A model generated the notes under the pieces. It saw only the letters and a list, made by a program, of their open reading frames with translations. It searched no databases and was not told the origin of the DNA. Below, in pieces: positions 50,091-61,920 of a DNA stretch of 64,000 bases; position 1 is the stretch's first letter; every line of letters begins with the position of its first letter. The stretch covers positions 177,117,021-177,181,020 of the forward strand of contig CM056741.1 of assembly GCA_029851415.1 (NCBI GenBank), written 5' to 3'. This DNA comes from Eretmocerus hayati (Eukaryota; Arthropoda; Insecta; Hymenoptera; Aphelinidae). Made by a program: the position numbers and the translations under genes.

Positions 50091-50399
50091 CGGGAACCTT
50101 TTTTTTTTCGCGCCAGTATACATTCATCTCCATCATTGGTATACCTTGCAGATAGCTTTTCAGTCATGAGTCTATGTTTGTATCAATAAGCATAGACTCG
50201 AGCATGGAGATTCAGCTATTTATACATATCAGGTCGTATTGCGACTGATAAGTTGGCTGACTGTCGATTTACATTCTCTCCTATTCACAACACCCCTCCG
50301 CCCCCTTCCTTATGACATATATAGGATATCTAACCCAACCTCCCTTACTCTTAGAACGGTCCGCTCGGTCGGTAAAAGTCGGCTTTCACATGCCCTTAA

Positions 50400-51600
50400 G
50401 ATAAGAATATAGCGATCGGCGTCACGGGACAGATATCGGCAACGATTCACCTATTTCTTGCAGTTGTGCAAACAGAAGCGACCCATTTATCGAACTAGAT
50501 CATTTGACTATAAAAATTCCGGTGGCAGCTCCTGATTGGCTACCGAAAGTTTCGGTGGCAGTTTTTGATTGGCTAGTTAACCTTTATAAGTGACCCATTT
50601 CCCGGGGCTCGCGCTCTCGCCCGTTCAGTACGATTCCGCATTCCAGGATCTTCAGAGCTAGATATTCTCTGGCTCGTGACGACGATCGATCACTAGTATC
50701 CATTTGTAAGTATGTCTTGAATATTTCTTGAATAAAATCTTAGTAATGAAATCCATATTCGTTTCTTATTTTTCATGTTTCTTTTCTTTTCCCTTGAATT
50801 TAACAAATTGAGAAAGGGACTCGATGAGGAAAATTCACCCTCTCGATCCCACAAATTTGAACAAATGGTGAGCCTGCACAGAGACCGTTCAGGTCTCTGA
50901 GGTAAGAGCTCCCATACAGTGAAACCATCAAATCTCTCTGATTCTGGAATCGGTCACCCTGGCTCTGGAAGGAGGAGATTTGAAGAACAGTACCAATTCT
51001 ATAACTAATTAGCAGTCTTAAATAAAGATATTTGCAGAAACCCATTACTCCGTTCTATCCTTCTCCTTCTGTCCAGACCAAGCCTTCTCTTCCGTGGCAC
51101 GGGTCAGCCGTCGTGCGATCCGAGGACCACATAGGGACCTGAGCGCGGTGGGAAGTAGCCCCACGACTCAGGGGGTAGGGCCATAGCTAGTTCCCCGGTG
51201 GAGAGATTAGCACTCTCCTCTCGGGCGAAGGCGGGCAGAGTGTAGATGACCCCGGCCACCGGGGTGAACCGCACTCTGCTCTCCAGGTGATCGCTGGAGC
51301 ACGACCTCCGGGAAGTGCTCGAGGGATCCCTTAGTCAGGACAACTTCCCCGGAAGCAAGTTCGCGGTACGCTCCGGTGAGCGTCGATAGGTTCCGACGAG
51401 CCCGAGACTCGTTCCTCTTCCTAAGCAATATTATAGCTAATATAGCTACTATAGCTAATTGCTGGACATCCTTTAGGGATGTAACACCACGAAAGCTACG
51501 AATTTTTGCCCGGAATGATACCGGTAAAAGAACAAGTATAATCCAAAGGTTTTTTGAGGTTACTCATACCAGATTGATGCAATAATAAAATTATTTCGTT
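50400..51600. mobile_element. LTR-retrotransposon-like remains
   Basis: A promoter-like stretch has a TATA-type CCTTTATAAG at about 50580, then GC-rich sequence and a CAGTACGATT possible start about 35-40 bp on, then AATAAA at about 50731. A following ACAAATGGTGAGCC (about 50868) resembles the junction between an LTR and a primer-binding site. GC-rich sequence continues to about 51430, and TGTAACACCACGAAAG at 51480 resembles an LTR 5' end. No gag/pol frame is seen and a matching second LTR was not found, so the element would be badly truncated. GTTTCGGTGGCAG and TTCCGGTGGCAG with GATTGGCTA form a short duplication near 50520-50570. Confidence 0.35.
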
Positions 51601-52676
51601 GTGGTGACAATCCAGTTTTGGTTTGACGGCAATACCACGTAACAATACAGTCGTATTATTCATACGGCAGTATTTTATTCTCAGTGAAGATTAAAATCTC
51701 GTTCATCATTATCAAAATTTTTGGCTTCTCGAAATTTGATCCAATGATTCAATTTCCACTATCAAAATTCAAAAAATTCACAGATTCAGATCCAATATTT
51801 TCCCGTTGAGCTCAATACTTGTAACAAATCTATAACAAAGTAAAATGAAGCACACTAAGGGAATACAGTTAAAATAAAGTGTCTTTCTAGGTCTAAATCA
51901 CCAAGCTCACCCAGCTCTGATCATAACAACCCCGAATCCGGTTACACGCAGCACAATACATTACATCGCGGACAACGTTCAGGAATTAAACGTCACCCAA
52001 CATATCTCACTAGTATAGCTCACACTCATACTCTGGTTTAACACTCATTCGTATCACATCCCTACTGGATGCAGCACACATATCGCGATCACTAAACGAA
52101 CAAGCGAATCCTCACACCTATACCGCTCTCATCTACCTCTATCTGTGTATCTGTGCCTATGTATGTGTGTGTGTGTGTGTGTAAATGTGTATGACCACAC
52201 GGCTTATGAATCCACGTCATGCATGCACCGAGTGACCATCAGAGAAAGCCCATCGTATCCTCTTCGTCATATTCTATCTGAACAACCAAACTGTTGTATT
52301 CGTGCAGGACTACGTGTGTGTGTGTATTCTACTGCCAGTCAGAACCCGATAGTCTGAACGTTCGATACTGCTCGATTGTTGTCGTTTTACTTTGACTTCT
52401 CTCACACTCATTCATTTTGCACTGACTCAATGAAATATACAAAACACATACAGTGGGGTAGTATTATTATAGCTGAAAGGCATATTTTCATTTAAACGCG
52501 TTAACCTGGTATACCGATCTGACGTCATTACCTTCCTCTTGCTTTTATACTGTAAAGGAATATTGCGACAATAAAAGCAAAGTTTGCCAGACATTTTAAT
52601 GCCCACAAACTGATATCTTCTACTCTTTCTCTCATTTTACCAGATACATTCAGCGAAATGGAGAAAAGCGAATCCT

Positions 52677-52718
<42 letters not shown>

Positions 52719-53410
52719 CATCTATTTGATGCCACCTCGGTACTTTAGGCTTGAAAAAATGTGCCATTCCATAATCTTTTATTGAGGCTACATATCACAC
52801 ACGAGAATATCCTTCATGAGCGATATCATCTTTCGAGTCTACGAGGCAATTTTTAGAGAAATCTCCAAATGTACGGAAATGAAAGTTAGTGCCTTGGGAA
52901 AATACGTCTGACTAAACGTTGAACATTTCACTTAAATCTGTATTCCATGCCATGTGTGATAACATAACCTCTTTCGTATTTAACTCATCGAATATATTGA
53001 ATGATATTAGATTCTTTGTGATCCTTTTCATAGGTTAGCTAACCTTTCGTTCTATAATAATCTCGAGATTCTTGAAAGCTTTGAGCATCTGTATATAGCT
53101 GTTGATAGGAGGACAATGTCGGCCTCCTCGAGCTTTTGAGAAGACGATCAAGCTCACCGATCGTGGCTCACAAAGCTTTGATGGATAAGAGGTTTGCTCT
53201 ACGGTACTTGCTGCGGTAAATCGATGCTACGGATTTGCTATGAGAAAACAAGCTATCCCCCCAGCAAGATACCATCAAGTGAGGCTATTTTGTTGTAGAA
53301 ATGTGAAACAAAGTGTAGTGTACAGCTCCAAGGGAAGAATTTGTATTTTTGAATATGCATGAAAGAGAACAATTTTTTGTGAAAATAATTTCTGCAATAC
53401 TACAAATAAT
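51601..53410. other. Intron DNA with simple repeats
   Basis: (TG)n at about 52163-52183 and (TA)n at about 52679-52714. No exon or element was recognised. Confidence 0.5.
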
Positions 53411-53413
53411 ATT

Positions 53414-54142
53414 AAGTGTACCCAACTCGCTCCCATATTCCTATCTCAAAATTGGGCTCTCATTGATCTTCCCGCTAATTTTTTTTTCTATTTATCATGT
53501 TGAAATATGAGGAAAATTGATCGTTTGGACTGACCTTGAATGAATTTTGCGTCTCCCAGAAAATATAGGTTCAGTTTTCGCATTTTTTATGTCTGCACTT
53601 CTAAAAAATCGCCAACAAAATTGCATTTAGTAAAACCGGTGCCAACAGTTTTTGGATCCACCAATTTTAACGCACTTTAGCGCATCTGGTTTTTTAAACA
53701 AGTCCTTCAAAATCCGTTTTGGGGAAATGTGAAACTTGGATCTACACCGATTTATTTAGCAAAATAAGGAGATCACTCGCAAAATTGGAGGTCAAAATCG
53801 GTGTGTACCCAATATATCCCTCATGTAGTACGACTTTTTTCACCACTCATAACGTGTTTATCACATCGAAGTAGGTACAAAATGATGTTGGGACCGGCAA
53901 AAAGCTCCAACTATGGTAGCATGCCAATGAAAACGATATTATGCATTTTATTGCCGATTTATACAGATTTTTTGGGAAAATTAAGACAGCTTGACTGGAG
54001 TTGATCAAAATTAGACGAACTTTAACTAATTTCGAAAGTCATTTGAAAAAAACGTAGAATAGAGCTCGCGTGCACTGGTAAATGTTGAGGTAGATCGGAG
54101 TTGTTGAAGAATGGCATAATGAGGGCATGTTAGATACACCCT
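53414..54142. mobile_element. Diverged, inverted copy of the 29758-30592 element family
   Basis: The left end is TTAAGTGTACCCAACTCGC and the right end in reverse has GGGTGTATCTAACATGCCC. Blocks match the reverse complement of the first copy: TAAAACCGGTGCCAA, GATAAACACGTTATGAGTGG, GTCCTTCAAAATCCG and CCCAGAAAATATA. Similarity is moderate, so this copy is older. Confidence 0.65.
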
Positions 54143-55300
54143 TTCGCAAACTCGCAAAAAATTACTTTTTGGGGAAGTCGTGATAGCTCGAATCTGGTTA
54201 ATCAAACTTGAATTTACTCTAGCTCACTTGAAAGATCTTGAAACGAACTTCGAAATGCAATAAAGTACATTACAAAATATTAAAGTCTCGATTAAAGTGG
54301 TCTCGTACGAAGAATTGTCCTCTTTTGTAGATCACTGCTATTGAATTTGTAAATAAGCGATTGAAGGACTGACTACTATTTTTCTATCAATCTTGAACTT
54401 GAAGTGTAATCAGTAAGACTCCACCGGGTGGGATTCATTCATCGAGGTGTAAATCAAAGAAAATGTGCATCGTTAACAAATATCCTGGATCTGGGATTGA
54501 AGTGGGAACTCTTTTTGTTTCGGGGAACGCATAAAGCTAGTATGTTTTGATGTCCCCAGCGTTTTCGATACATCATTTATAATCAGTTTCCATTGACAAG
54601 TGTTCAATGAGAATAGAACAGATTGAGTGAATCAGTTCTTCGCCAAAATTTTACACTTGCCGCAGCACCATTTATGTACTATATCGGTCCGTATTTAAAT
54701 CATGTTTTACGGTACATCGACCTTCTCAGAGTAGCAAATATCCAAAACGAAGCAGGAATCAAAATTTTATATTGCATTTTTGTATACCCGACGATACCTC
54801 GTCAACAATGTTTCCCTCTCAGATCATCATGAAATCCTATCTCATTGGATGACCCTGAAACAAAGCTTGAGAATAAAATGGAGCACGTACCGATTTTGTT
54901 ACTAGTTGTCAAGTTATATCAAAATGACAATAGAAAGTGATTTTCAAATCACCACTAGGATCAGCTATTATGGCCCACATGAGGCTTACTCAGGTGAATT
55001 AAATTTGATCTAGGGATCAAAAATCCGAAGACGACCGTTTATAACCATGAGAAGACTTGGCGGAATGAAATTCTATAAATATAATCTGTTCGAGGCGACC
55101 AATCTTTGGTCCAGCGACAATTAAAAAGAGTAAGATTACCATATGGTATGCCAGAGTAGCCAACTTCGATATGTGGTTGCACAAGTCACATTTTTCATTT
55201 TTCACAACAGTTTAAATTTTAAATTGAGTATTGAGTAGTCATTAAATGGTTCGATGACCGTTTGCTCATATGTGTGCATGTATAAGACATCGCGTGATGT
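54143..55300. other. Intron DNA; 54150-54310 continues the dispersed module
   Basis: 54150-54310 contains a further diverged TACTCTAGCTCACTTGAAAG / CTTGAAACGA / AAAGTACATTACAAAATATT module like those in 5700-6743. The rest holds nothing recognised. Confidence 0.4.
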
Positions 55301-55306
55301 CCTTAC

Positions 55307-55500
55307 CTCTTGAAATTCGTGTACTTGCTCGAGTTTGGCTTTTCGGCTGGCCCGGAAGCCGCTAATTTTCAGTTCAGCGCACGACGGTGCAATAGAACGA
55401 CCAAGGTAATATCCAGTTTTTGTGCGATGTTTCCGCCTTCCGCGGCATCGCAAAATTCCCTCTAGTCTCGGACGGACCCCGAATTTCCACTTTTCGATTC
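55307..55500 (-). other. GC-rich island ending in a strong splice donor, possible cryptic or non-coding exon
   Basis: On the minus strand GC- and CpG-rich sequence ends CGAATTTCAAGAG directly followed by GTAAGG (55301-55306), a good insect donor. Spliced to the identified Rdl exon the required frame would read ...LAASGPAEKPNSS... into SGSGGS, but a stop lies just before and no ATG or convincing acceptor is present. It could be an untranslated or alternative 5' exon, a transposon fragment, or chance. Confidence 0.2.
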
Positions 55501-55566
55501 ATGGAATTAGTTTAGTTTTAGTTTAGCTCAGGTTGCTCTAAATGAAGAGAACCTTATTTTTTACTA

Positions 55567-55897
55567 ACCAGGAGAGTGTTTCACATCCGGATCACGGATT
55601 CGGCTGAGACTCTGGGAATAGTCTCTTTTTAGCACCAAAAGATGAAACTCAAAATTATAGACCCTAACGCTCAAGCGTTTTTGAGCTACAGCCAATAACA
55701 TTAGCATTGCCCATATAGGCTCATGTTAAAAATCATACATATAGGTATACCTGCTATGCTAATGTCCATGGCTGCAGCTCGAAAACGCTTGAGCGTTAGG
55801 GTCTATAATTTTGGTTTTCATCTTTTGGTGCTGAAAGAAGACTATTTCCAAAGTTTCAGCCAAATCCTTGACCCGGATCGGAAACACTCTCCTGGTA
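55567..55897. mobile_element. Foldback MITE of the ACCAGGAGAG family, copy 2
   Basis: Same arms as 31930-32259 (ACCAGGAGAG, CACATCCGGATCACGG, ACCCTAACGCTCAAGCGTTT), with more mismatches between its two arms. The loop at 55707-55757 reads TTGCCCATATAGGCTCATG, TTAAAAATCATACATATAGG, TATACCTGC, the reverse complement of the first copy's loop. Confidence 0.9.
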
Positions 55898-56943
55898 AAA
55901 CTCGCGAGTGCTTATTTCGAGTTACACCTCCGATTTTCCTCAAAAATAGTGTCAAGTGCACTTTGGCATATTTTTATAATGCACATCACCAATATGCTTC
56001 ATCAAACATGTAATGAGGAAGGTTTGATCAATTAATGCTGTCCATCAATTGTGAGCTAGAAATCTCACACCACAATTATTGACAACTGATAAACATGTGA
56101 TTACCACCTCCTATTCTCAAGCGAAGTGGCCAATGCTATCTGTAATCCATCCACTTTTGACCTCAAAACCTTTTCCTCCAAAATCGGATCCGAAAAAAAG
56201 TGTTCGATATGCTTCAAACGAATGCACCCGATTTCCAGTCCTATTCCTTCGAAAAATATCTTCCCTTCACCCTCATAAATCTCCAAATGCTCCGACTTTT
56301 CACACTATTGCTATTTGGAAAAGCTGCTACTACTGAGCCTGAGTTTCAATTTCAACGTCTCGTTGAAGGCAGAATACGGTAGCGCGTTACTGTCGGCTGC
56401 ATTCGCAGCTGGCCCTAAGTGCAGTTTAAAATACGAGTCTACCACCCTCCCCCCCCCTCTCCTACACCTAACTCTGCTTTTCATATCTAGCTTTTTGCAG
56501 ATACCAGAGTCGAGGTATAGAAGTAGAATAAAAGAGAAAGTGAGCTTTAGTTCATGACTTGCTGTCCGTCTGGAAATCCCTTTTTCTATAACTTGAGAAA
56601 AGGAGAGAGGGATGGTTGTAGAGGTAGAAATAGAGTTTTTGCGAATGAGATATGGTGAAAAGGGGGAATTCGTTGTATAGTAAAGAGTTGCAAGTGTTGC
56701 GAAAGAGTTTTCAGACTTGGAATGGAGTTTTGCTGATGCTGAGTTGAGGCTAAGTTTTGTAGACGAAACCAACAAACGTACACTGGATTCTGCTATACCA
56801 ATGCATAATGTGAAAGAGTAAGTTTTGGGGGAGAAAGATGAATGGGTTGGGCTATATAGTTTGGTATTGTAGTACCTGAATGTTGAGATGTGGCTTTTGT
56901 AAGAATGAGCTGCTTTCTTTCTGAGAGTTGTATATATTATCAT
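55898..56943. other. Intron DNA downstream of the recursive splice site
   Basis: A 219-codon minus-strand open frame (56311-56970) starts at the recursive splice site. It is rich in Ser, Leu and Tyr because the strand is pyrimidine-rich; no domain is recognised and I do not call it a gene. Confidence 0.4.
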
Positions 56944-56978
56944 ACTCACCTGTAACAGATAAAATAACAAATGGTTAG
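56944..56978 (-). promoter_or_regulatory. Rdl: Recursive splice site (ratchet point), zero-nucleotide exon
   Basis: On the minus strand CTAAC (branch point, 56974-56978) is followed by a T-rich tract and then TGTTACAG directly joined to GTGAGTATG; the junction is 56949/56950. This is the known layout of Drosophila recursive splice sites, in which an acceptor is immediately followed by a donor so that a long intron is removed in steps. It lies about 52.7 kb upstream of the Rdl exon, on the same strand, in an intron of the length class where such sites are found. Confidence 0.6.
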
Positions 56979-59900
56979 TTTTGAGATTAGAGGTTTTTTT
57001 TTTATTTAATGTAATATTTCAGATTTTTTTTTTTTCTGGGAATGTAGAGTGTGCGTCTTTGCATTCTGTAAAAACAGAGATAAGGGAAATAGGAAAGATA
57101 TGTGGGGCATCACGGGTGATATGAAAGAGGACGAAATTGAATCAATAATCAATATCTTATACGTGGATGCAATATGAGAGAAAGAGCGTGCAGAAAATAT
57201 ATCGGTCGAATCTTTCCTCGTCCTCGAGCCAATTTGAATGCTATCACTTCCATTTCCACATTCCTTATCTCAATATTCATTTCTTGTATTGTGAGTAATT
57301 TGACCTTTTAGAATATACTTTTACATTCAGAGTATACGGATGAGGGTAAGGACAAGTTGATAATAAGTTTTGACTGGAATCTCTAAACACATTTTTAAAA
57401 TTATTGAATTCATCTAGGCACTTACTTTAATGATTTCGGGATGTGATCCCGAAATGGATAAAAGTGCGAATCATAATGTGCCCATATTATAGGTTAGGGA
57501 GTACCAGCCGTTCAGTCGTACCCATTGTTCTTCAATCTCTGATAATTTGAGCCAAATCATCGAAATTTCCACATGAAATGTTAAATCCGCGGCCAGGTTG
57601 GACGGCTACTACATGCCCTCAACTCATAGAAACCGAGACCATCTGAAAGCGGGTAGATATTCTGTTTTTCTGACTTGATTCACTTCTTTGGAGGTTCTGA
57701 TTAGACGCAATGCACGTAGAATGTCATAAAACATTCAAGAATATCACTCATTAACCGGGTCATCCAGAGCGTCATAATGAGATTTTTCACAATTTTGGTT
57801 ATGTATTAATATTTTAGGGGTGCATTTTTTGAAACCACTGAAAAACCCCGTTGACTCAAACCTGATCGGCAACTCAGAAATCGTAGAATATGGTTCGTAC
57901 AGTGACGAGTCATTTTCACCAATTAGAAATTCTGGCCGATATATTCAAAGTGATCTGGAAACATACTATGTTTAGGGACTGTTGATAAACCTCAATAACT
58001 ATACAAAACAGTTAGGTATATGGCCTAAAACAAGAAGATGGAATCTTGAGAGGCATGAAATATTGATTCAGGTATACGAAATTCAACATAATGTCCATGG
58101 GTTCTGCGGGATCCACCAGGCGCCTATGGGTTAAGGTAAAATAAATTTTCATGCGAGGAAGGAAGGGGAAGATATAGATCAACGTGATATTCCTTGTATT
58201 TTAGTCAATCCTTCAGCTGTTTACATGATGTATCAATGAGACAAATTTTGATTTTTTCACTCGACACGGAAATAGGTATTTGCATTGTGGAAAAAAGTAA
58301 TTAAACAATTTATAGAGCCGTTGAATAGTAGTCATTTTTCATGCAATGTCCTTGTATTTTGATGTTCTTGTAATTGAAAGTCATCAACTCGATGTTCATC
58401 TTTCCTAACTAATTTGGGACACATAGTCAACAGAATTCACAAAAGTTTGAGCGGTACCCGTCATCTATCTTCTCCTATAATACACTACCAAAATTATCTC
58501 ATGCGGGTTTATATTGAAACATCAAAACAATGCGTGTATCTAATGTCACTCTGATCTCAGAATATGACAATTTCATTGATGTAACTTTTTGATCTAACCT
58601 CAATCAGTCCTCAGCCATACCAACATTAGAACCATTCTTAGAATAATTGTTCAGACTGTCGTAGGGAAATTATTTCTATTACAACTACAAGAAACTTTTT
58701 AAATAATTCGTCAAATTCAATTTTCATCCCCCACTCTCGTTCAATTTTTATTTCCAAACATCTGCAACCAAATAAACCTAATAGAAATTTAGTAAATACC
58801 AAATGATTCCATATAAGCCTCGATAAAAGCCCCATTATGGAAGAAATGAAATAAATAGTGAGAATTCGTCGGATAATGAATCAACCAAAAATTTCTAAGC
58901 TCTCAAATTACCTATAAATTATGTCCAACCAAAGATGATTAATAAACTCTTACTACAATATAACCTCCTGTTCATAATTACCGGGAGTATTCACCGTCGA
59001 TGTTCATCAAATCACTTCTGCGTCCAGTATACTATTATATACGCCCGCATTGAAAAGCCATATGCAAATTCACGATAGCGAGAGAGTAGCCTACGAGTTC
59101 ACCCTCGCGTGATCCTCTATTCACGAATCAAATCGAACCCGGTAACATTCAACTCTAGCAAAGCCTACTCTCATCACAATACCTCCCCCTCCCCCCCTCC
59201 TCCCCTCTCTTCCTTCTCTACGTGACCACTATTGAATTTTGAATTCCTAGAAGTCGAAACCCCAATTGTCATCACAGTCAACTCAATAGAGACATTCGAG
59301 TATGCTACAAGTGAACTCTACGACCATACTATGATTAACTAACAAGACTTGATCAATCTATATGTGTATTCGGTAGAGAAGACAACAAATCTTTCCTGAA
59401 TTTCAATGAAATAATCGTAAATTTGTATCACGTACGTTCGAAAGCTCATTCCAAAGCTCGAAACATTGAAAGAGAGAGAGAGTAATGCAATTTTTGGCTT
59501 GATTTACGCTTTAGAAATTCACACTAGACAGATAGAAACTAGAGAGAGTATGTACACACTTCATAGAATTGTTTGAGAGTAGTGCCATTGATTCTGTTTT
59601 CCCCTAGTGAATTTACGATATATATAATATATATATATAGCGAGAGTAGGATAATGTGTGCTTTGCTCTGGTGGTAGTGGTGGTGGTGGTGGTGGTGGTG
59701 GTTTTGGCAATGCATTGTTAATTCGAGGATGCAATTTACTCTGGGCTCAGCATAATAAGGAATTCCGTAGTGATTTACGACCGAACTTCCATTTGATAAT
59801 TATTTAGGAATGAGGAAATTTCGGCAGAAAGTTCTATATAGTCATCGAGGTATACTCGTCAGGCCAAGCTTGTACATATATGAGACCACAATCGAGATTT

Positions 59901-61229
59901 GGTTGTTGTAAAGAGAGATGTTTAAGGGAATTTCTCACTTTTGGAAATTTAGATTATGGGAAATGAGTAATTTTCTGTCGTGATTTCAGTGTCAAATTTG
60001 AAGAGATTAGAGAACTAATGAACATTTGAGTGATTAGACGTAGAAAGTCAATTGCACCTGTAATCATACCGAATACAGAGATTCAAATGTTTGTGATGAT
60101 AAAACTTTACCTCATAGAAATTTCTTGTGACTTTTTGATCGTTACAACGGAACTTCCCGAAGCTCATGCGGCTTGACTTGCAATCCAAGATGAATCCCGA
60201 ACCACAAAGTAACTCTTGGAATCATCCGAAAAAAATTTAGCGATAAAATAGGCGATTCCGGAATTGAGTACTACAAGTCCATTCCAGATTGTCAAAAAAT
60301 TATTTAAATCGTACTCTGGAGGCTGTTCTTATCCACCATCACTGTACGAAAGAATTCCGATAACGATATCAATTTGACATAGAAGCCAATTCTTGACATG
60401 TAGAAATAATTTCACAATACACTAAATAGCAAAACACGATTTCTGGAGAACCTGTAATAATTTCATACAATTCTGGTTCCAGGATCACAAACTTTCAAGT
60501 TGATAGCAAGTGCTCTAACGTCACTGTCATTCCAAGCTCTTTCTACAGTATGCCTTTGGATGAAATTTGATAGGTGATATCATATTTCACAATATTTTAG
60601 TATTAAGGTCACGAATGACCCCGTTCAAAAGTTGAAATTTTGGACTTTGCAACTTTGAAATTCTGACGTTGGCTGCAATCCGATAAGCGACTTGTGCAGT
60701 TGGTTGATTGAGAGCTTTGGTAGGACAGGAATATATCCTTGTAGCACCGGAAATATCAGCCTCTTTTTCATTTCCGTGACCTCCGTGGACGTGAGAAAAA
60801 TGATGAAAATTTGTATCCGACTCGTACAACCGGCTTAGCCTACATTCACGTGACGCTAGCGTTTTCTTATACGATATAAAAGTATCTCGTGGGATTGAGA
60901 TAACTGCAGTCAGCCGAAATGAGATTGTTGGTTATAAACTTGTCAATTACGACAATTGTATACCGTTGACCATCTTGTAGAGAAGCAGGTCAAAAGAGAC
61001 ATTGCAATCTGGAGTCTATTTTTCTTATACTGCGCAACTCTTGCTCACATTTTTTTGTCCAGTTATCTTTTATTTAGGTTTCTTCTGATGAAAGAAATTT
61101 TAGGTGAGGAGTTTTACGTTGACTCATTTCGATTTTGTGCTAAAAAATTCTCGAATGATCGTACCCGAAGGTGTTGCAAAATGATGCATTTTGATACTAG
61201 AATGAGGAAAATAGGTTTCAAACTATATT
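56979..61229. other. AT-rich intron DNA, nothing recognised apart from simple repeats
   Basis: A perfect short hairpin (TTTCGGGATGTGATCCCGAAA) is at 57436-57457. Pyrimidine-rich CCTCCCCCTCCCCCCCTCC is near 59181-59205, ATATAT near 59620-59638, and (GGT)n at about 59673-59702. No exon or element end is recognised. Confidence 0.5.
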
Positions 61230-61309
61230 TTTCTCTTACCTGTTAGTATAAGTCGGCAAATTGTGCGCGAAGTGGACAATAAAGCAATACAGTATATTAA
61301 AATGGTAAA

Positions 61310-61740
61310 CTTTGATACGAAGGTGTAATAGTACATTTCGATACAAAGGTGGAAATAGTACATTATTGCCCTGGGCGCGTTCGCCCAGTTCGGGCGCCAG
61401 GACAGTTTATTTCCCGAGCGAAGCAAGGGAAATAAGTCCTCCGCGCCCGAAATGGGCCTGCGAGCAGAGGGCAATAATGATTTTTCATCATGAGAATCCT
61501 AAAACCGCATTTGAGTGCGGAATTTTTAGGTTAGAATGATGAAAAACTTTTTTTCGCGTCCAAGTGTTGGGTTTTCGGCCTGAACCGTAGGCGAAGGTCG
61601 GAATCAACACGAGGATGCGGAAAAAAGTTTTACACCCGTACATCGAATACTATTTTTTGACACACTGTGAGAAAAAGTGTGAAATCAGTGCGGAAAAGTT
61701 ACTTTCTCGCTCAGTTTGTCAAAAAGAAATTTTTTTTTCG
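61310..61740. repeat. CpG-rich hairpin repeat copy 2 with downstream blocks
   Basis: ATAGTACATTTCGATACAAA and ATAGTACATTATTGCCCTGG lead a GGGCGC-rich hairpin (TTCGGGCGCCAGGACAG... AAATAAGTCCTCCGCGCCCG) ending GGGCAATAATGATTTTTCAT. It is followed by CGCGTCCAAGTGTTGGGTTT, CACGAGGATGCGG and ACACTGTGAGAAAAAGTG blocks. The first part matches 35480-35695 and the latter part matches 36812-36985, so both fragments come from one longer repeat family. Confidence 0.7.
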
Positions 61741-61920
61741 ACCGAGTAATGGGCTATGAGACATAAGCGAGGGTCGCAATCATCAAGAGTATGCGAGAAA
61801 TAGGTTTCACCCCAATCTATCTAATTGTGTTTTTTCACAAACTGTGAGGACCAATGAAAATTCAGTACGAAAATAACACATTCCATACTGAGTTTTCGAC
61901 AATATTGCTCGTGTTACGGA
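61741..61920. repeat. Diverged further unit of the same repeat
   Basis: CGACCGAGTAATGGG, GCGAGGGTCGCAATCATCAA, GAGTATGCG, AGGTTTCACCCCAATCTATC and CAAACTGTGAGGAC follow the same order as the preceding unit but are more diverged. A small fragment also appears near 63600-63640. Confidence 0.5.

Larger units (their letters stand above)
47197..50395. mobile_element. 3.2-kb TTAA-flanked TIR element carrying satellite DNA
   Basis: TTAA at 47193-47196 and 50396-50399 flanks a terminal inverted repeat beginning GGGCATGTGAAAGCC, then A or G, then ACTTTTACCG; 25 of 26 positions agree. No transposase frame lies between. The cargo is a foldback (47275-47524), a four-unit satellite (48250-49395) and a minisatellite (49918-50090). 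It could be one large non-autonomous element or two MITE ends captured around local DNA. The near-perfect ends and TTAA favour one element. Confidence 0.6.

Noticed and set aside
61230..61255. Second recursive splice site (ACTAACAG|GTAAGAG on the minus strand)
   Set aside because: Donor is good, but there is no polypyrimidine tract and the branch-like TACTAAC sits directly at the AG; it also lies next to a dispersed repeat.
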